From an uncultured Clostridium sp. (GTDB taxonomy: Bacteria; Bacillota; Clostridia; TANB77; CAG-508), in the NCBI GenBank assembly GCA_947641575.1, contig CANRQN010000010.1, positions 1-50,834 on the forward strand: 50,834 nucleotides of DNA. Direction: 5' to 3'. Every line of letters starts with the position of its first letter. Within the stretch, counting starts at the first letter, position 1. Below the pieces are notes generated by a model that was not told the DNA's origin, did no database searches, and was given only the letters and a program-made list of their open reading frames with translations. Shown piece by piece: positions 27,374-36,949 of this stretch. Both the position numbers and the translations under genes were made by a program.

Positions 27374-27396
27374 GGGGTTCGCCCCTTTTTCTTTTT
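27373..27396 (+). terminator. Terminator of the cargo block
   Basis: GGGG (27374-27377) and CCCC (27382-27385) close a TTCG tetraloop, followed by TTTTTCTTTTT. Compact and strong. Confidence 0.8.
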
Positions 27397-28459
27397 ATTA
27401 TCTCACATCAATTTTTGAGCCATTTTAATTTTGAAGATGATAAATTATATGTCTAACGTACAAATATTCGTTTAAAAGCAACCTCGTGCGTGTGAGGACT
27501 ATATATGAAGTGATTATCTAGTAATTTTAAAACTAGAATTTTATTGTTTGATAGGGTGCAGCCAGCTTCATATTATTACTTACCAATGAATTGGTTTAAT
27601 CATCTAAAGTTCTTCATTGTTTGCCCACCAAACTATAAAACAGTTACACTTGGGTGGAAATTGTTTCTTTTTCACAATAGAATATAAATTTTATGAGAAA
27701 TCTATCGTTGGCGGTGCCAACTCTTGTATGTCATCTCCTTTTAAATCTAATGTTTAGAGATATTACTAGTTCGTTAAAACGAACTTAATATTATATTCTT
27801 TTCCCCATACATCTTTTATTTTTTTGCGCTTGCGCAACTTCTTTGGCAAACTTGTGAAAATCAAATGGGGCACATAGACCTTTTTATGTCGTTCGGAAGC
27901 CGAATTTCTAATATTAATAAATAATGGGTAATCTAGTCCAATATAGTGAACTAGAAGTTCAATACTATTTATCCAATCCAAACGTTTGGATAATCAACAA
28001 ATTAATATCTGTCAGACACTCTCACAGCCTCATACACAAGTTTTTTTAGTTTAGACATATAACTAACTATCTAAAAAATAAAACTTCTCAAAATCAATGC
28101 TACAGAACAGATAATTATTAAAATCCTTTTAAATGGCTCTATATTCGATTATAAGGTTTAGATGAATAATTTGTTGTGTTGAATTGGTTAATAATTGTGG
28201 AACTATGTTTTGAGGGTTTGAGAGGGATATAAAAAGGTATTAACAAAATTATAAAAGAATGTAAAAGTAAAAAAAATATCCAAAAGAATATTTGATAATA
28301 AAAATAAACTATGCTAAGCATAAATAATTCTATTTAATAAAAATTATGCTATAAGCAAATTAACGTCAAAATTCACAGTTCGCATACTGTGAGTTTTATT
28401 ATTATTTTCTTGAAATTTACCTGTATCACGTTCAAATTGTATGTATCCGTTTGCTACTA
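27397..28459. other. 1.06 kb apparently non-coding right end of the element
   Basis: No convincing gene. Structure present: a CCTC-gtgcgtgt-GAGG hairpin near 27481-27496; CTAGT/ACTAG near 27518-27536; the palindrome AGTTCGTT-AA-AACGAACT (27768-27785); a perfect 16-bp palindrome ATCCAAACGTTTGGAT (27976-27991); and a TCACAGT/ACTGTGA hairpin at 28372-28393. An untranslated RNA, a replication region or recombinase accessory sites are all possible. A minus-strand 71-codon frame at 27766-27981 has no good start. Confidence 0.4.
28372..28412 (+). terminator. Terminator-like hairpin near the right end of the element
   Basis: TTCACAGT / ACTGTGAG stem with a 6-base loop followed by TTTTATTATTATTTT on the plus strand. 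May end a transcript from the preceding non-coding region. Confidence 0.5.
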
Positions 28460-29668
28460 ATCATATGTATACTAGGAGCTTTGGCTTTTAACTTAACACC
28501 AAATCTTGAACCCTGTTTTACCATTTCTGGTTCATCTAAAATAAGTTCTTCTGCTGACGGAGTAACAATTCCATAGCCTTTAGCCTTGACTTCTTGTAAT
28601 GCATAAGCTATTTTATCATATTCTTTTTTAGTCTGAGCAAGAGAAGTTAAACTTGAGAACAAATCACCCTCATCAGAAATGTTAACTCCTGTTGTTTCAG
28701 TTAAGATTTGATAAAATAATTGCTCTTTGAGAGTAATATTAATTGTAACATTTCCGATTACCAAGATTTATTTCACTAAGAGCTGTGTTAGAGATGATTT
28801 CAGTACTTTTTATAGCCAATAAACTATCATTAACTTGCTTTAGAACAGAAACATTGCTAAAAGCATCTTTTATTTCAGTAAATAATTCTTTTCTAAGCCA
28901 ATGTTCAGAAGAAAGTCCCATAGTCCATTTAGGAAGACAAATATTCATTTGCTCTATTGGAAATTCATAAAGTAATTTACCAAACATAGCATTTATGTCA
29001 TCAATAGATAAATTAGAGCAATCAGTAGGAAGAACAGAAACGCCGTATTTATCTTCAAGTTTTCTTGCAAGCTCTAGTGTATATTCAGAATTTGGCTCTT
29101 CACTATTTAAGACAATAACAAAAGGTTTATTTAAAGCCTTAAGTTCTGAGACAACTCTTTCCTCAGCTGATATATAATCTTCTCTTGGAATATCAGTAAT
29201 ACTTCCATCAGTTGTAATTAAAATACCAATTGTGGAATGCTCAGAAATTACTTTAGCAGTACCAAGTTCAGCTGCTGTTTCAAAAGGGATTTCTTCCTCA
29301 GACCAAGGAGTTTTTACCATTCTTGGAACATCATCTTCTAAATATCCAATTGCATTATTTACAAGATAGCCTACACAGTCAACAAGTCTTGTTTTGAAGC
29401 GGATATTATCTCCAAGGGTAATTTCGATAGCTTCATTTGGAACGAACTTTGGCTCAGTAGTCATTATAGTTCTACCAGCAGCACTTTGAGGTAATTCATC
29501 TTGAGCTCTTTCTTTTTTGTATTCATTTTCGATATTTGGAATAACAAGTAAATCCATAAAGCGCTTAATGAAAGTGGATTTACCAGTTCTAACAGGACCT
29601 ACAACGCCAATATATATATCGCCATCAGTTCTAGACTGTATATCCTGATATAAGCTTAAATTTTCCAT
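28432..29668 (-). CDS. spoIVA: SpoIVA 5' part (residues 1-403), cut by the element and with one in-frame CGG shift
   Basis: Encodes the SpoIVA ATPase part: Walker A GVVGPVRTGKSTFIKRFMDL near residue 24, then RLVDCVGYLVNNAIGY, and LITTDGSITDIPREDY. The frame meets CGG on the minus strand (complement of 28754-28756); dropping the C gives EINLGN-GNVTINITLKEQLF and runs on to SRFGVKLKAKAPSIHMI at the att core. Beyond the core the reading enters element sequence and stops at 28432, or at 28344 if the next CGG (28447-28449) also shifts. SpoIVA polymerises around the forespore with ATP hydrolysis. Joined to 11657-11927 the protein is 492 residues. ATG 29668 follows GGAGG. Confidence 0.93.
28460..28467. 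other. Right attachment site core (attR) in spoIVA 5' part
   Basis: ATCATATG, identical to 11928-11935. Flanks differ on both sides (CTA-core-TATAC here, CTT-core-CCTGA on the left), as expected for hybrid att sites. Encodes the HMI of SIHMI in SpoIVA. Confidence 0.85.
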
Positions 29669-29710
29669 TACATAACCTCCATAATAAATGTTTGTACTAT
29701 TAACTTTACT

Positions 29711-29741
29711 AATGTATATTAAGAAAAGACTATAAATATTA
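29711..29741 (-). promoter_or_regulatory. Sigma-E-like promoter of spoIVA
   Basis: On the minus strand TAATATT (29735-29741) fits the sigma-E -35 pattern, and TATACATT (29711-29718) matches CATACANT at 7 of 8 positions with a slightly long 16-base spacer. spoIVA is a known mother-cell sigma-E gene in Bacillus. Confidence 0.45.
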
Positions 29742-29841
29742 CTAAAATAAAAAAACTTTTAACTAAAATTCCTTAACTTGATAAGCAAAATAAATTATTG
29801 TATAATACTTAATATATTAGAATTTGGAAGGAAAATAAAAA

Positions 29842-31118
29842 ATGAAGGTTATAATAGTTCGGTGGAGGAGCAGCAGGAATGCTTGCTGGAATATCAGCAG
29901 CGAAAGAAAAAGATGAAGTAATAATATTGGAAAAAATGAGTAGCATTCGGAAAAAAACTTAGGATAACAGGAAAAGGAAGATGCAATATTACAAATCATA
30001 TAGATATATCAGAATTCATAGAAAACATACCAGGAAATGGAAGATTTTTATATAGTAGTTTTGAGAAATTTACGAATAAAGATATAATTAGTATTCTTAA
30101 AGAAGAAGGGTTAGAAACAAAAGTAGAAAGAGGTGGCAGAGTATTCCCAATAACAGATAATGCAGGTAGTGTAATAGATGCATTATATAAAAAATTAAAA
30201 AAACTAAATGTACAAATAATAACAAATGCAGAAGTTAAAGATTTAATTGTAAAAAATAGCTCTGTTATAGGAGTAAAATATATAGAAAATGGAGAAGAAA
30301 AAAAGAAAGAAGCAGATAAGGTTATCATTGCAACAGGAGGTATGAGCTATAGTGCTACAGGTTCAACAGGCGATGGATATAGGCTGGCAGAGAAATATGG
30401 TCATAAAATAGAGGAACTTAAACCAGGATTAGTACCATTTGAATGTTGTGAAAAAGAACTATGTAAAAGAATGCAAGGACTTTCACTCAAAAATATATCA
30501 ATAAAATTAATAGATAAAACAAAAAATAAAAAAATATATGAAGACTTTGGAGAAATGATGTTTACACATTTTGGAGTAACTGGACCTGTGATAATTAGTA
30601 GTTCATCACACTTAACAAGGTATAAAAATATAGAAGAACTGTTTAAAGGTAAGAATATAGAACTAATTATAGATTTAAAACCAGCACTAGATAAAGAAAA
30701 ACTGGATTTAAGAATAAGAAGAGATTTTGAAGAATTAAAAAATAAGAAATTTAAAAATAGTCTAGATAAGCTGTTGCCACAAAAGATGATAGAACCTGTT
30801 ATAATTTTATCAAAAATAGACCCTGAGAAAAAAATAAATGAGGTAACAAAAGAAGAAAGACAGACTTTAGGAGAAATTATAAAGAATTTTAAACTAACAG
30901 TAAGTAAATTTAGACCAATAGAAGAAGGAATAATAACTAAAGGAGGAGTTTCAGTAAAAGAGATAAATCCAAAAACAATGGAATCTAAACTAATTAAAGG
31001 ACTGTATTTTGCAGGAGAGATAATAGATGTAGATGCATATACTGGTGGTTTTAACTTACAGATAGCATTTTCTACAGGATTTTCAGCAGGAATGCATAAG
31101 GAGGAAGAAAATGTTTAA
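29842..31118 (+). CDS. YhiN/HI0933-family FAD-dependent oxidoreductase with two CGG +1 shifts
   Basis: Protein of 424 residues in the shifted reading. ATG 29842 opens KVIIV; CGG at 29860 then hides the Rossmann motif GGGAAGMLAGISAAKE, and CGG at 29948 hides GKKLRITGKGRCNITN, the family signature. Both appear when the C is skipped. The rest is open: VIIATGGMSYSATGSTGDGY, then KGLYFAGEIIDVDAYTGGFN at the C-terminal FAD site. Without shifts almost all of the enzyme is lost. Overlaps the YigZ gene by 8 bp. Physiological substrate not established. Confidence 0.88.
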
Positions 31119-31737
31119 TACAATAGAAAAAAACGCTGAAAGTTTAATTATAGAAAAAAAGTCAAAATTTATAGGAAATGTTTTTTATGTAGAAAGTACA
31201 AGAGAAGCAGAAGAAATTATAGAAAAAATAAGGAAAAAGTATTATGATGCTAGGCATAACACGTTTGCATATAGAGTTTTAGAAGGAGAAAGAGCCGTAG
31301 AAAGACAAAGCGATGATGGAGAACCATCTGGGACAGCGGGAGCACCTATATTGAATATACTAACTAAAAAAGAACTCAATAATGTACTTATTGTTGTTAC
31401 TAGATATTTTGGAGGAATACTTTTAGGAACAGGAGGACTCGTTAAAGCATATTCAGAAGCGGCTATTCAAGCTATAGAAAATGCAAAAGAAGTCAAAAAG
31501 GAAAGTGGATATATTTTAGAAGTAACTGTCGAATACGAAAACCAAAGAGAATTTGAATATATTCTCGAAAAAAATAGTATTAATATAATTTCAAAGGAAT
31601 ATTCAGAAAAAATAAAAAATTTAATAGAAATTTCAGTAGAAAAATATATGAAACTTTTTCAAAAAAATGACGAAAACGGTTTGCACAGACTACCAAATTT
31701 GATAAAACAAAACAAATATATAAATAAATCTAATTAA
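31111..31737 (+). CDS. YigZ/IMPACT-family protein
   Basis: Protein of 208 residues. The UPF0029/IMPACT signature is clear: KKSKFIGNVFYVESTREAEE, ARHNTFAYR, QSDDGEPSGTAGAP and VVTRYFGGILLGTGGLVKAYSEAA. Eukaryotic IMPACT regulates Gcn2; the bacterial role is not established. Overlaps the flavoprotein gene, so co-translated. The only CGG trinucleotide near the end is AAC-GGT, out of frame. Confidence 0.9.
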   Translation: MFNTIEKNAESLIIEKKSKFIGNVFYVESTREAEEIIEKIRKKYYDARHNTFAYRVLEGERAVERQSDDGEPSGTAGAPILNILTKKELNNVLIVVTRYFGGILLGTGGLVKAYSEAAIQAIENAKEVKKESGYILEVTVEYENQREFEYILEKNSINIISKEYSEKIKNLIEISVEKYMKLFQKNDENGLHRLPNLIKQNKYINKSN

Positions 31738-31823
31738 AAGTTGAAATGCCTTTAAAATCAGAATATTTTAGATGAGAAAAAGAATGAAAAACAAAAAATA
31801 AAATAAAAAAATCTAAAAATCTA

Positions 31824-31852
31824 TTGCCAAAATATGGAAAAAGTATTATAAT
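31824..31852 (+). promoter_or_regulatory. Sigma-A-type promoter of spo0A
   Basis: TTGCCA (31824-31829), 17-base spacer, perfect TATAAT (31847-31852), 50 bases before the spo0A start. Confidence 0.65.
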
Positions 31853-31901
31853 ACAGAAATGTAAAATATTTACAAATTTAAACTAAGGAGGAGTAGAAAA
31901 A

Positions 31902-32720
31902 GTGAAAGACAAATTGTCGATTTTGGTAGCAGATGATAATGTAGACTTTGCAAAAACTTTAACAAATTGTATTGAACAGGAAGAAGGAATGGAGGTAATA
32001 GGAATTGCACAAGATGGATTGGAAGCAATAGATATGATAAATAACACAAAACCTGATGTTGCAATTTTAGATGTAATAATGCCACATTTAGATGGTTTAG
32101 GAGTATTAGAAAGAATAAAAAGTTCTGACTTAGATAAAAAGCCATTATGTATAGTTTTATCAGCAGTAGGACAAGACAAAATAACAACAAGAGCAATAGA
32201 ACTAGGAGCACAATATTATGTGGTAAAACCATTTGATATAGATTTACTTATAAAGAGAATTAAAGAACTTAAATTTTATAGACCTATGAACTTCAAAACT
32301 ACAGGAATTAGCAAAGATATAAAAGCACCATATATAGACATTTTACCAGACAAAAGAAAAGAAGCTGAGAACTTAGAAGCATTAGTTACAAATATAATAC
32401 ATGAAATTGGAGTACCTGCACATATAAAGGGATACCAATATTTAAGAGAAGCAATAATGATGGTAGTAAATGATATAGATATAATAAATCAAATAACAAA
32501 ACAGCTTTATCCAGAAATAGCAAAGAGATTTAAAACAACACCTAGCCGTGTAGAAAGAGCAATTAGACATGCTATAGAAGTAGCATGGGGTAGAGGAGAC
32601 GGAGAAACAGTAGAAAGTATATTTGGATATACAGTATCTGCTGCAAAAGGAAAGCCAACGAATAGTGAATTTATAGCAATGATAGCAGATAAACTAAGGC
32701 TTGAACTTAAGAGTGCATAA
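31902..32720 (+). CDS. spo0A: Sporulation master regulator Spo0A
   Basis: Protein of 272 residues. Receiver domain with the acidic pocket VADDN, the phosphorylated Asp in [15 protein letters not shown], and the conserved Lys in YYVVKPFDI. The C-terminal DNA-binding domain is distinctive of Spo0[60 protein letters not shown] start behind AAGGAGGAG. Shows that the organism belongs to a spore-forming lineage. The usual upstream spoIVB neighbour is absent. Confidence 0.96.
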   Translation: MKDKLSILVADDNVDFAKTLTNCIEQEEGMEVIGIAQDGLEAIDMINNTKPDVAILDVIMPHLDGLGVLERIKSSDLDKKPLCIVLSAVGQDKITTRAIELGAQYYVVKPFDIDLLIKRIKELKFYRPMNFKTTGISKDIKAPYIDILPDKRKEAENLEALVTNIIHEIGVPAHIKGYQYLREAIMMVVNDIDIINQITKQLYPEIAKRFKTTPSRVERAIRHAIEVAWGRGDGETVESIFGYTVSAAKGKPTNSEFIAMIADKLRLELKSA

Positions 32721-33175
32721 AAAGTTGCACAAGTGCTAAGAGAGTAAATACATAACGAAATATAAAATCTCACTTATTGCAACAAATACTTGAAAAATGC
32801 GATTGGAATTGAAAAAAATTCGTGTGCATTGTAATAAATAGTTTTAACCTTTTGCAATAAACTAAAAAATTTATTGGATAATAAAAAAGTAAAAATATGG
32901 AAAATAATTTCCTCTTTATGTTTATGAAAATAAATATAAGGAGGAATTTTTATGGAGAAAATTGATATTGAAATTGAAATAAAAACGAATATAAAAAACT
33001 ATTGATTTTTCTTAGCAAGTTTCCTATACCATAATTATACACAGATTTTTTATTTTTGTTAAATGAATTTCAAAACTTAATTTACACATACAATTTTGGA
33101 GTTTTTTTATGTTCGTTGCTTGTATTTTTTGCATATTCGTTATATAATAAACAAATATCAAAACAGGAGGTAAAT
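32721..33175. other. Non-coding stretch between spo0A and gatC
   Basis: Holds an inverted repeat TTATTGCAA (32773-32781) / TTGCAATAA (32854-32862), possibly a spo0A terminator structure. It also holds a 17-codon frame at 32952-33005 (MEKIDIEIEIKTNIKNY) with a strong AAGGAGG site, which could be a leader peptide or a relic. The gatC promoter should lie in the second half. Confidence 0.4.
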
Positions 33176-33460
33176 ATGAAAGTAACTAGAGAAGAATTAT
33201 TACACATTGCCAAACTTGCGAACTTAAATTTAAAAGAAGAAGAAATAGATAAATATTTAGAAAATTTAACAGACATCTTAAATTTTGCAAACATTGTAAA
33301 TGAAGCAAAAGTAGATGAACTAAAAGAGACAATTGGAGTAAATGCGAACTATAATGTATTTAGGAAAGATGAAATAGTAGAGTTTGAAGATAAAGAAGCA
33401 CTTTTAGAAAATGCACCAGAGAAAGAACTAAACATGTTTAAAATCCCAAAGGTACTTTAG
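33176..33460 (+). CDS. gatC: Asp/Glu-tRNA amidotransferase subunit C
   Basis: Protein of 94 residues with the GatC pattern: EELLHIAKLANLNLKEEEID, LENLTDILNFANIVNEA, and the ending RKDEIVEFEDKEALLENAPE. Small subunit of GatCAB, which converts Glu-tRNA(Gln) and Asp-tRNA(Asn) to the amidated forms. ATG 33176 follows AGGAGG; the longer frame from 33056 adds an unlikely hydrophobic leader. Separated from gatA by an inverted-repeat element instead of the usual close spacing. Confidence 0.93.
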   Translation: MKVTREELLHIAKLANLNLKEEEIDKYLENLTDILNFANIVNEAKVDELKETIGVNANYNVFRKDEIVEFEDKEALLENAPEKELNMFKIPKVL

Positions 33461-33581
33461 TTCAAACAATAAACATCGTCTTGTGTTGTTGCTGCTCAGT
33501 TGATTTCCCACCAACGTGTATTAGCGCTCCTCAGGGAATATCAACTTCACGCTCTTAGCAATACTCGTTTCTTGTTCGAAC
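33460..33581. repeat. Inverted-repeat element A between gatC and gatA
   Basis: GTTCAAACAATAAAC (33460-33474) and GTTTCTTGTTCGAAC (33567-33581) pair at 13 of 15 positions. Inside are AGTTGATTTCCC and GGGAATATCAACT, also nearly complementary. GC content is higher than the surroundings. Looks like a small MITE-like insertion or a structured leader inside the operon. Confidence 0.55.
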
Positions 33582-33609
33582 TATAAAATGATAAAATGGA
33601 GGAAAAATC

Positions 33610-35099
33610 ATGAATTCAAATATTATAGACCTAACCGCACATGAATTAAAGGAAAAGCTTGAAAAGAAAGAACTTACATCAGAAGAAATTACAAGAGCAT
33701 ACATAGATAGAATTAATGAAAAAGAAAAAGATGTACAAGCCTTTATCACAATATTACCTGATGAAGCAATAGAAAAGGCAAAAAAAATAGATAGAGAAAA
33801 AAGCCAAGGGAAAGAACTAGGAGAATACTCAGGAATTCCAATAGGATTAAAAGACAACATGTGTACAAAAGGAGTAAAAACAACATGTGGCTCTAAAATG
33901 CTTGAAAACTTTATTTCACCATATGATGGAACAATTGTAGATAAGGTAATAAATCAAAACAATATGATATCACTAGGAAAGCTTAATATGGACGAATTTG
34001 CAATGGGAAGTTCAACAGAGACATCATATTTCCAAAAAACTAAAAATCCATGGGATCTAAGTTGTGTTCCGGGAGGATCATCAGGTGGATCAGCTGCAGC
34101 TGTTGCAGCTAATTTAGTACCATGGGCACTTCGGATCAGATACAGGTGGAAGTATACGTCAGCCAGCAGCACTTTGCGGGGTAGTTGGGCTAAAACCAAC
34201 ATATGGATTAGTTTCGAGATATGGCTTAGTTGCATTTGCATCTTCACTTGATCAAATAGGTCCAATAACAAAAGATGTAGAAGATGCGGCGATACTTTTA
34301 TCTTTAATTGCAGGAAAAGATGAAAAAGATACAACTTCAGTAGATATACCTGAAAAAGATTATACAAAATCATTGAGAAAAGATATAAAAGGACTAAAAA
34401 TAGGAGTGCCAAAAGAATTCTTTGGAGAAGGAATGGATAAAGATGTAAAATCTGCTTTAGAAAAAACGATAGAAGTATATAAAAAACTTGGAGTAGAAAT
34501 AGAAGAAATTTCATTAGATGTATCAAACTATTCACTTGCAACATATTACATAATAGCATGTGCAGAAGCAAGCTCAAACCTTGGAAGATTCGACGGCATA
34601 AGATATGGATATAGAACTAATAGCTATGAGAACCTAAGAGATATTTATAAAAACTCAAGAAGCGAAGGCTTTGGAGCAGAGGTAAAAAGAAGAATAATAC
34701 TTGGAACATATGTACTAAGCTCAGGATATTATGATGCATACTATAAAAAAGCACAAAAAGTAAGAACTCTAGTACAAAACGAATTTGCAAAAGGGTTTGA
34801 AAAATATGATGTGTTGCTTACACCAACATCTCCAGTAACAGCTTTCAAATTTGGAGAAAAATCGGAAAATCCACTTGAAATGTATTTATCAGATATTTGT
34901 ACTGTATCAGTAAATATAGCAGGGCTTCCTCGGAATATCTCTGCCATGTGGAGTAGATAAAGAAGGTTTACCAATAGGAATGCAGCTTATAGGAAACTAT
35001 TTTGAAGAAGAAAAATTATTAAATATAGCATATGCATTTGAGCAAGAAGTGAAATTTAGAGAAAACTATAAACCTACATTCAAAGGAGGTAACAATTAA
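33610..35099 (+). CDS. gatA: Asp/Glu-tRNA amidotransferase subunit A with two CGG +1 shifts
   Basis: Protein of 495 residues in the shifted reading, normal for GatA. The amidase signature contains [20 protein letters not shown], then CGG at 34132. Skipping the C yields [20 protein letters not shown] with the catalytic cis-Ser and Ser. CGG at 34931 follows SVNIAGLP and opens [20 protein letters not shown]. The final stop overlaps the gatB ATG (TAATG). The unshifted frame stops before the catalytic Ser is complete, so no active enzyme is possible without the shift. GatCAB is generally essential where GlnRS or AsnRS is lacking. Confidence 0.95.
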
Positions 35100-36535
35100 T
35101 GGCAAGAGAAGAATATGAAACAGTAATTGGACTTGAAGTACATGCAGAATTATCAACAAAAACAAAAATATTTTGCTCATGTCCAACAGAATTTGGAGGA
35201 GAACCAAATACACATTGCTGCCCAGTATGTATGGCTATGCCAGGAGCTTTACCAGTATTAAATGAAAAAGTACTAGAATATGCTGTAAAAGCAGGACTTG
35301 CAACAAACTGTACTATCGCAGAGAATAGCAAAAATGATAGAAAAAATTATTTCTATCCAGACCTTCCAAAATCATATCAGATATCACAATTTGATAAACC
35401 ACTTTGTGAAAAAGGATATGTAGAAATAGACTTAGAAGAAGGAAAGAAAAGAATAGGAATAACAAGAATACACATTGAAGAAGATGCAGGAAAGTTAAAT
35501 CATGACGACTATGGAAGAGGAAGTTTAGTAGATTTGAATAGGGCAGGGGTACCTCTAATAGAAATAGTATCAGAACCAGACATGAGAGGAGCTGATGAAG
35601 CAGACAAATATCTAAAGAAATTGAAATCAATACTAGAATATATTGAAGTATCAGACTGCAAAATGCAAGAAGGTTCATTTAGAGCAGATGTAAACGTATC
35701 TATAAGAAAAAAAGGGGAGACAGAATTTGGTACAAGAACAGAAATGAAAAATATGAACTCATTTAGGTCAATATCAAGAGCAATTGAATATGAAATTGAA
35801 AGACAAATAGAAGTAATACAAAATGGAGGGAAAATAGACCAAGAAACACTAAGATGGGATGAAATATCAGGAAAAACATTTTCAATGAGAGACAAGGAGG
35901 ATGCACAAGACTATAGATATTTCCCAGAACCAGACTTAGTACCAATCAAGCTTTCAAAAGAATATATAGAAAATATTAAAAGAGAATTGCCAGAATTACC
36001 AGAAAGCAGAAAAGAAAGATACTTAAATGACTATAAACTAACAGAGAAAGAAGCAAGAACACTAACAGCATCAAAATATCTATCAGACTTCTTCGAAAAG
36101 GCAATTAAAATTTCTAAAAATCCAAAAGCAGTATGCAATTGGCTTACATCAGATGTAGCAAGAATATTAAATGAAAAAGAATTAGAACCAGAAGAAATAC
36201 CTTTTACTCCAGAGAATCTTTCAGAATTAATAGGATTAATAGAAAAAGGAACAATAAGCAGTAAAATTGCGAAAGATGTATTAGACAAAATGTTTGAAAA
36301 CTCAGAAGCACCAAGTAAAATTATAGAAGATAATGGTTGGGTTCAAATATCTGATGAAGGAGCAATAAAAGAAGTAGTAGAAAAGATACTAGAAAGTAAT
36401 CCACAATCAATAATTGACTATAAAAATGGAAAAGATAAAGCGTTAGGATATTTAGTAGGACAAGCAATGAAAGAGACAAAAGGAAAAGCGAATCCAGGAA
36501 TGTTAAATCAAATGTTTAGAGATGCATTAAAATAA
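35099..36535 (+). CDS. gatB: Asp/Glu-tRNA amidotransferase subunit B
   Basis: Protein of 478 residues, full length. ETVIGLEVHAELSTKTKIFC, FGGEPNTHCCPVCMAMPGAL with zinc cysteines, FYPDLPKSYQISQFDKPLC, VDLNRAGVPLIEIVSEPDMR, and the C-terminal GatB/Yqey domain ending PGMLNQMFRDALK. Binds the tRNA acceptor stem and phosphorylates the Glu/Asp ester. Overlaps gatA by one base. The gene contains no CGG trinucleotide at all. Confidence 0.97.
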   Translation: MAREEYETVIGLEVHAELSTKTKIFCSCPTEFGGEPNTHCCPVCMAMPGALPVLNEKVLEYAVKAGLATNCTIAENSKNDRKNYFYPDLPKSYQISQFDKPLCEKGYVEIDLEEGKKRIGITRIHIEEDAGKLNHDDYGRGSLVDLNRAGVPLIEIVSEPDMRGADEADKYLKKLKSILEYIEVSDCKMQEGSFRADVNVSIRKKGETEFGTRTEMKNMNSFRSISRAIEYEIERQIEVIQNGGKIDQETLRWDEISGKTFSMRDKEDAQDYRYFPEPDLVPIKLSKEYIENIKRELPELPESRKERYLNDYKLTEKEARTLTASKYLSDFFEKAIKISKNPKAVCNWLTSDVARILNEKELEPEEIPFTPENLSELIGLIEKGTISSKIAKDVLDKMFENSEAPSKIIEDNGWVQISDEGAIKEVVEKILESNPQSIIDYKNGKDKALGYLVGQAMKETKGKANPGMLNQMFRDALK

Positions 36536-36597
36536 GAATAAAAATTTCAAAATTGCAAATAATAATTTAAAAATTATTAAAAGGATGCAATTAAAAA

Positions 36598-36949
36598 ATG
36601 TTAAAAAAAATAATAATTGGACTTATAGCTGGAACTGTAACCGGACTCTTTGGATCAGGAGGACGGTATGATACTAGTTCCAGCTTTTACTTATATTTTA
36701 AAATTAAGAGAAAAAGAGTCAAGAGCGACTTCAGTATTTTGCATTTTGCCAATGGTCATAGTAAGCGGAATATTTTATTTTAAATCTTCCTATATAGAAT
36801 TTGAGACAGGAATTCTTTGTGCTATCGGAGGAGTTATTGGAGGATATTTTGGAGCAAAACTTTTAAAGAAACTTCCAGATAAATATTTGAAAGTATTTTT
36901 TATAATATTTCTGATATATACAGGAATTAAAATGATAATGCAAGGGTAA
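36598..36949 (+). CDS. TSUP (TauE/SafE) half-transporter with one CGG +1 shift
   Basis: Protein of 116 residues in the shifted reading. TVTGLFGSGG precedes CGG at 36664, and without the C it continues GMILVPAFTYILKL, giving the TSUP GSGGGxxxVP signature. Four short membrane segments follow and it ends in IYTGIKMIMQG. It equals the N-terminal half of a normal TSUP permease (about 250 residues). The matching half lies at 37196, so the transporter is probably a heterodimer. Substrate could be sulphite, sulphonate or another organosulphur anion. Confidence 0.8.

Larger units (their letters stand above)
11928..28467. mobile_element. 16.5 kb skin-like intervening element inserted in spoIVA
   Basis: Bounded by ATCATATG at 11928-11935 and 28460-28467. 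Carries a large serine recombinase at the left end, a CI-like regulator, a PrimPol-like primase and helicase, an AbrB-like protein, RadC, an S6 homologue, a small resolvase, an XRE regulator and a membrane/zinc-ribbon cargo block. No capsid, tail or relaxase gene was recognised. The interrupted gene is needed for sporulation in model species, so excision in the mother cell is expected by analogy with the sigK skin element. Two of its genes also contain CGG shift sites, so the element shares the host's decoding. Confidence 0.9.

Noticed and set aside
27766..27981. 71-codon minus-strand ORF in the right end of the element
   Set aside because: Only a TTG start without a ribosome binding site, inside a palindrome; no recognisable family.
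31670..31700. CGG near the end of yigZ as another shift site
   Set aside because: It reads GAA-AAC-GGT, so CGG is not in frame, and the protein is full length.
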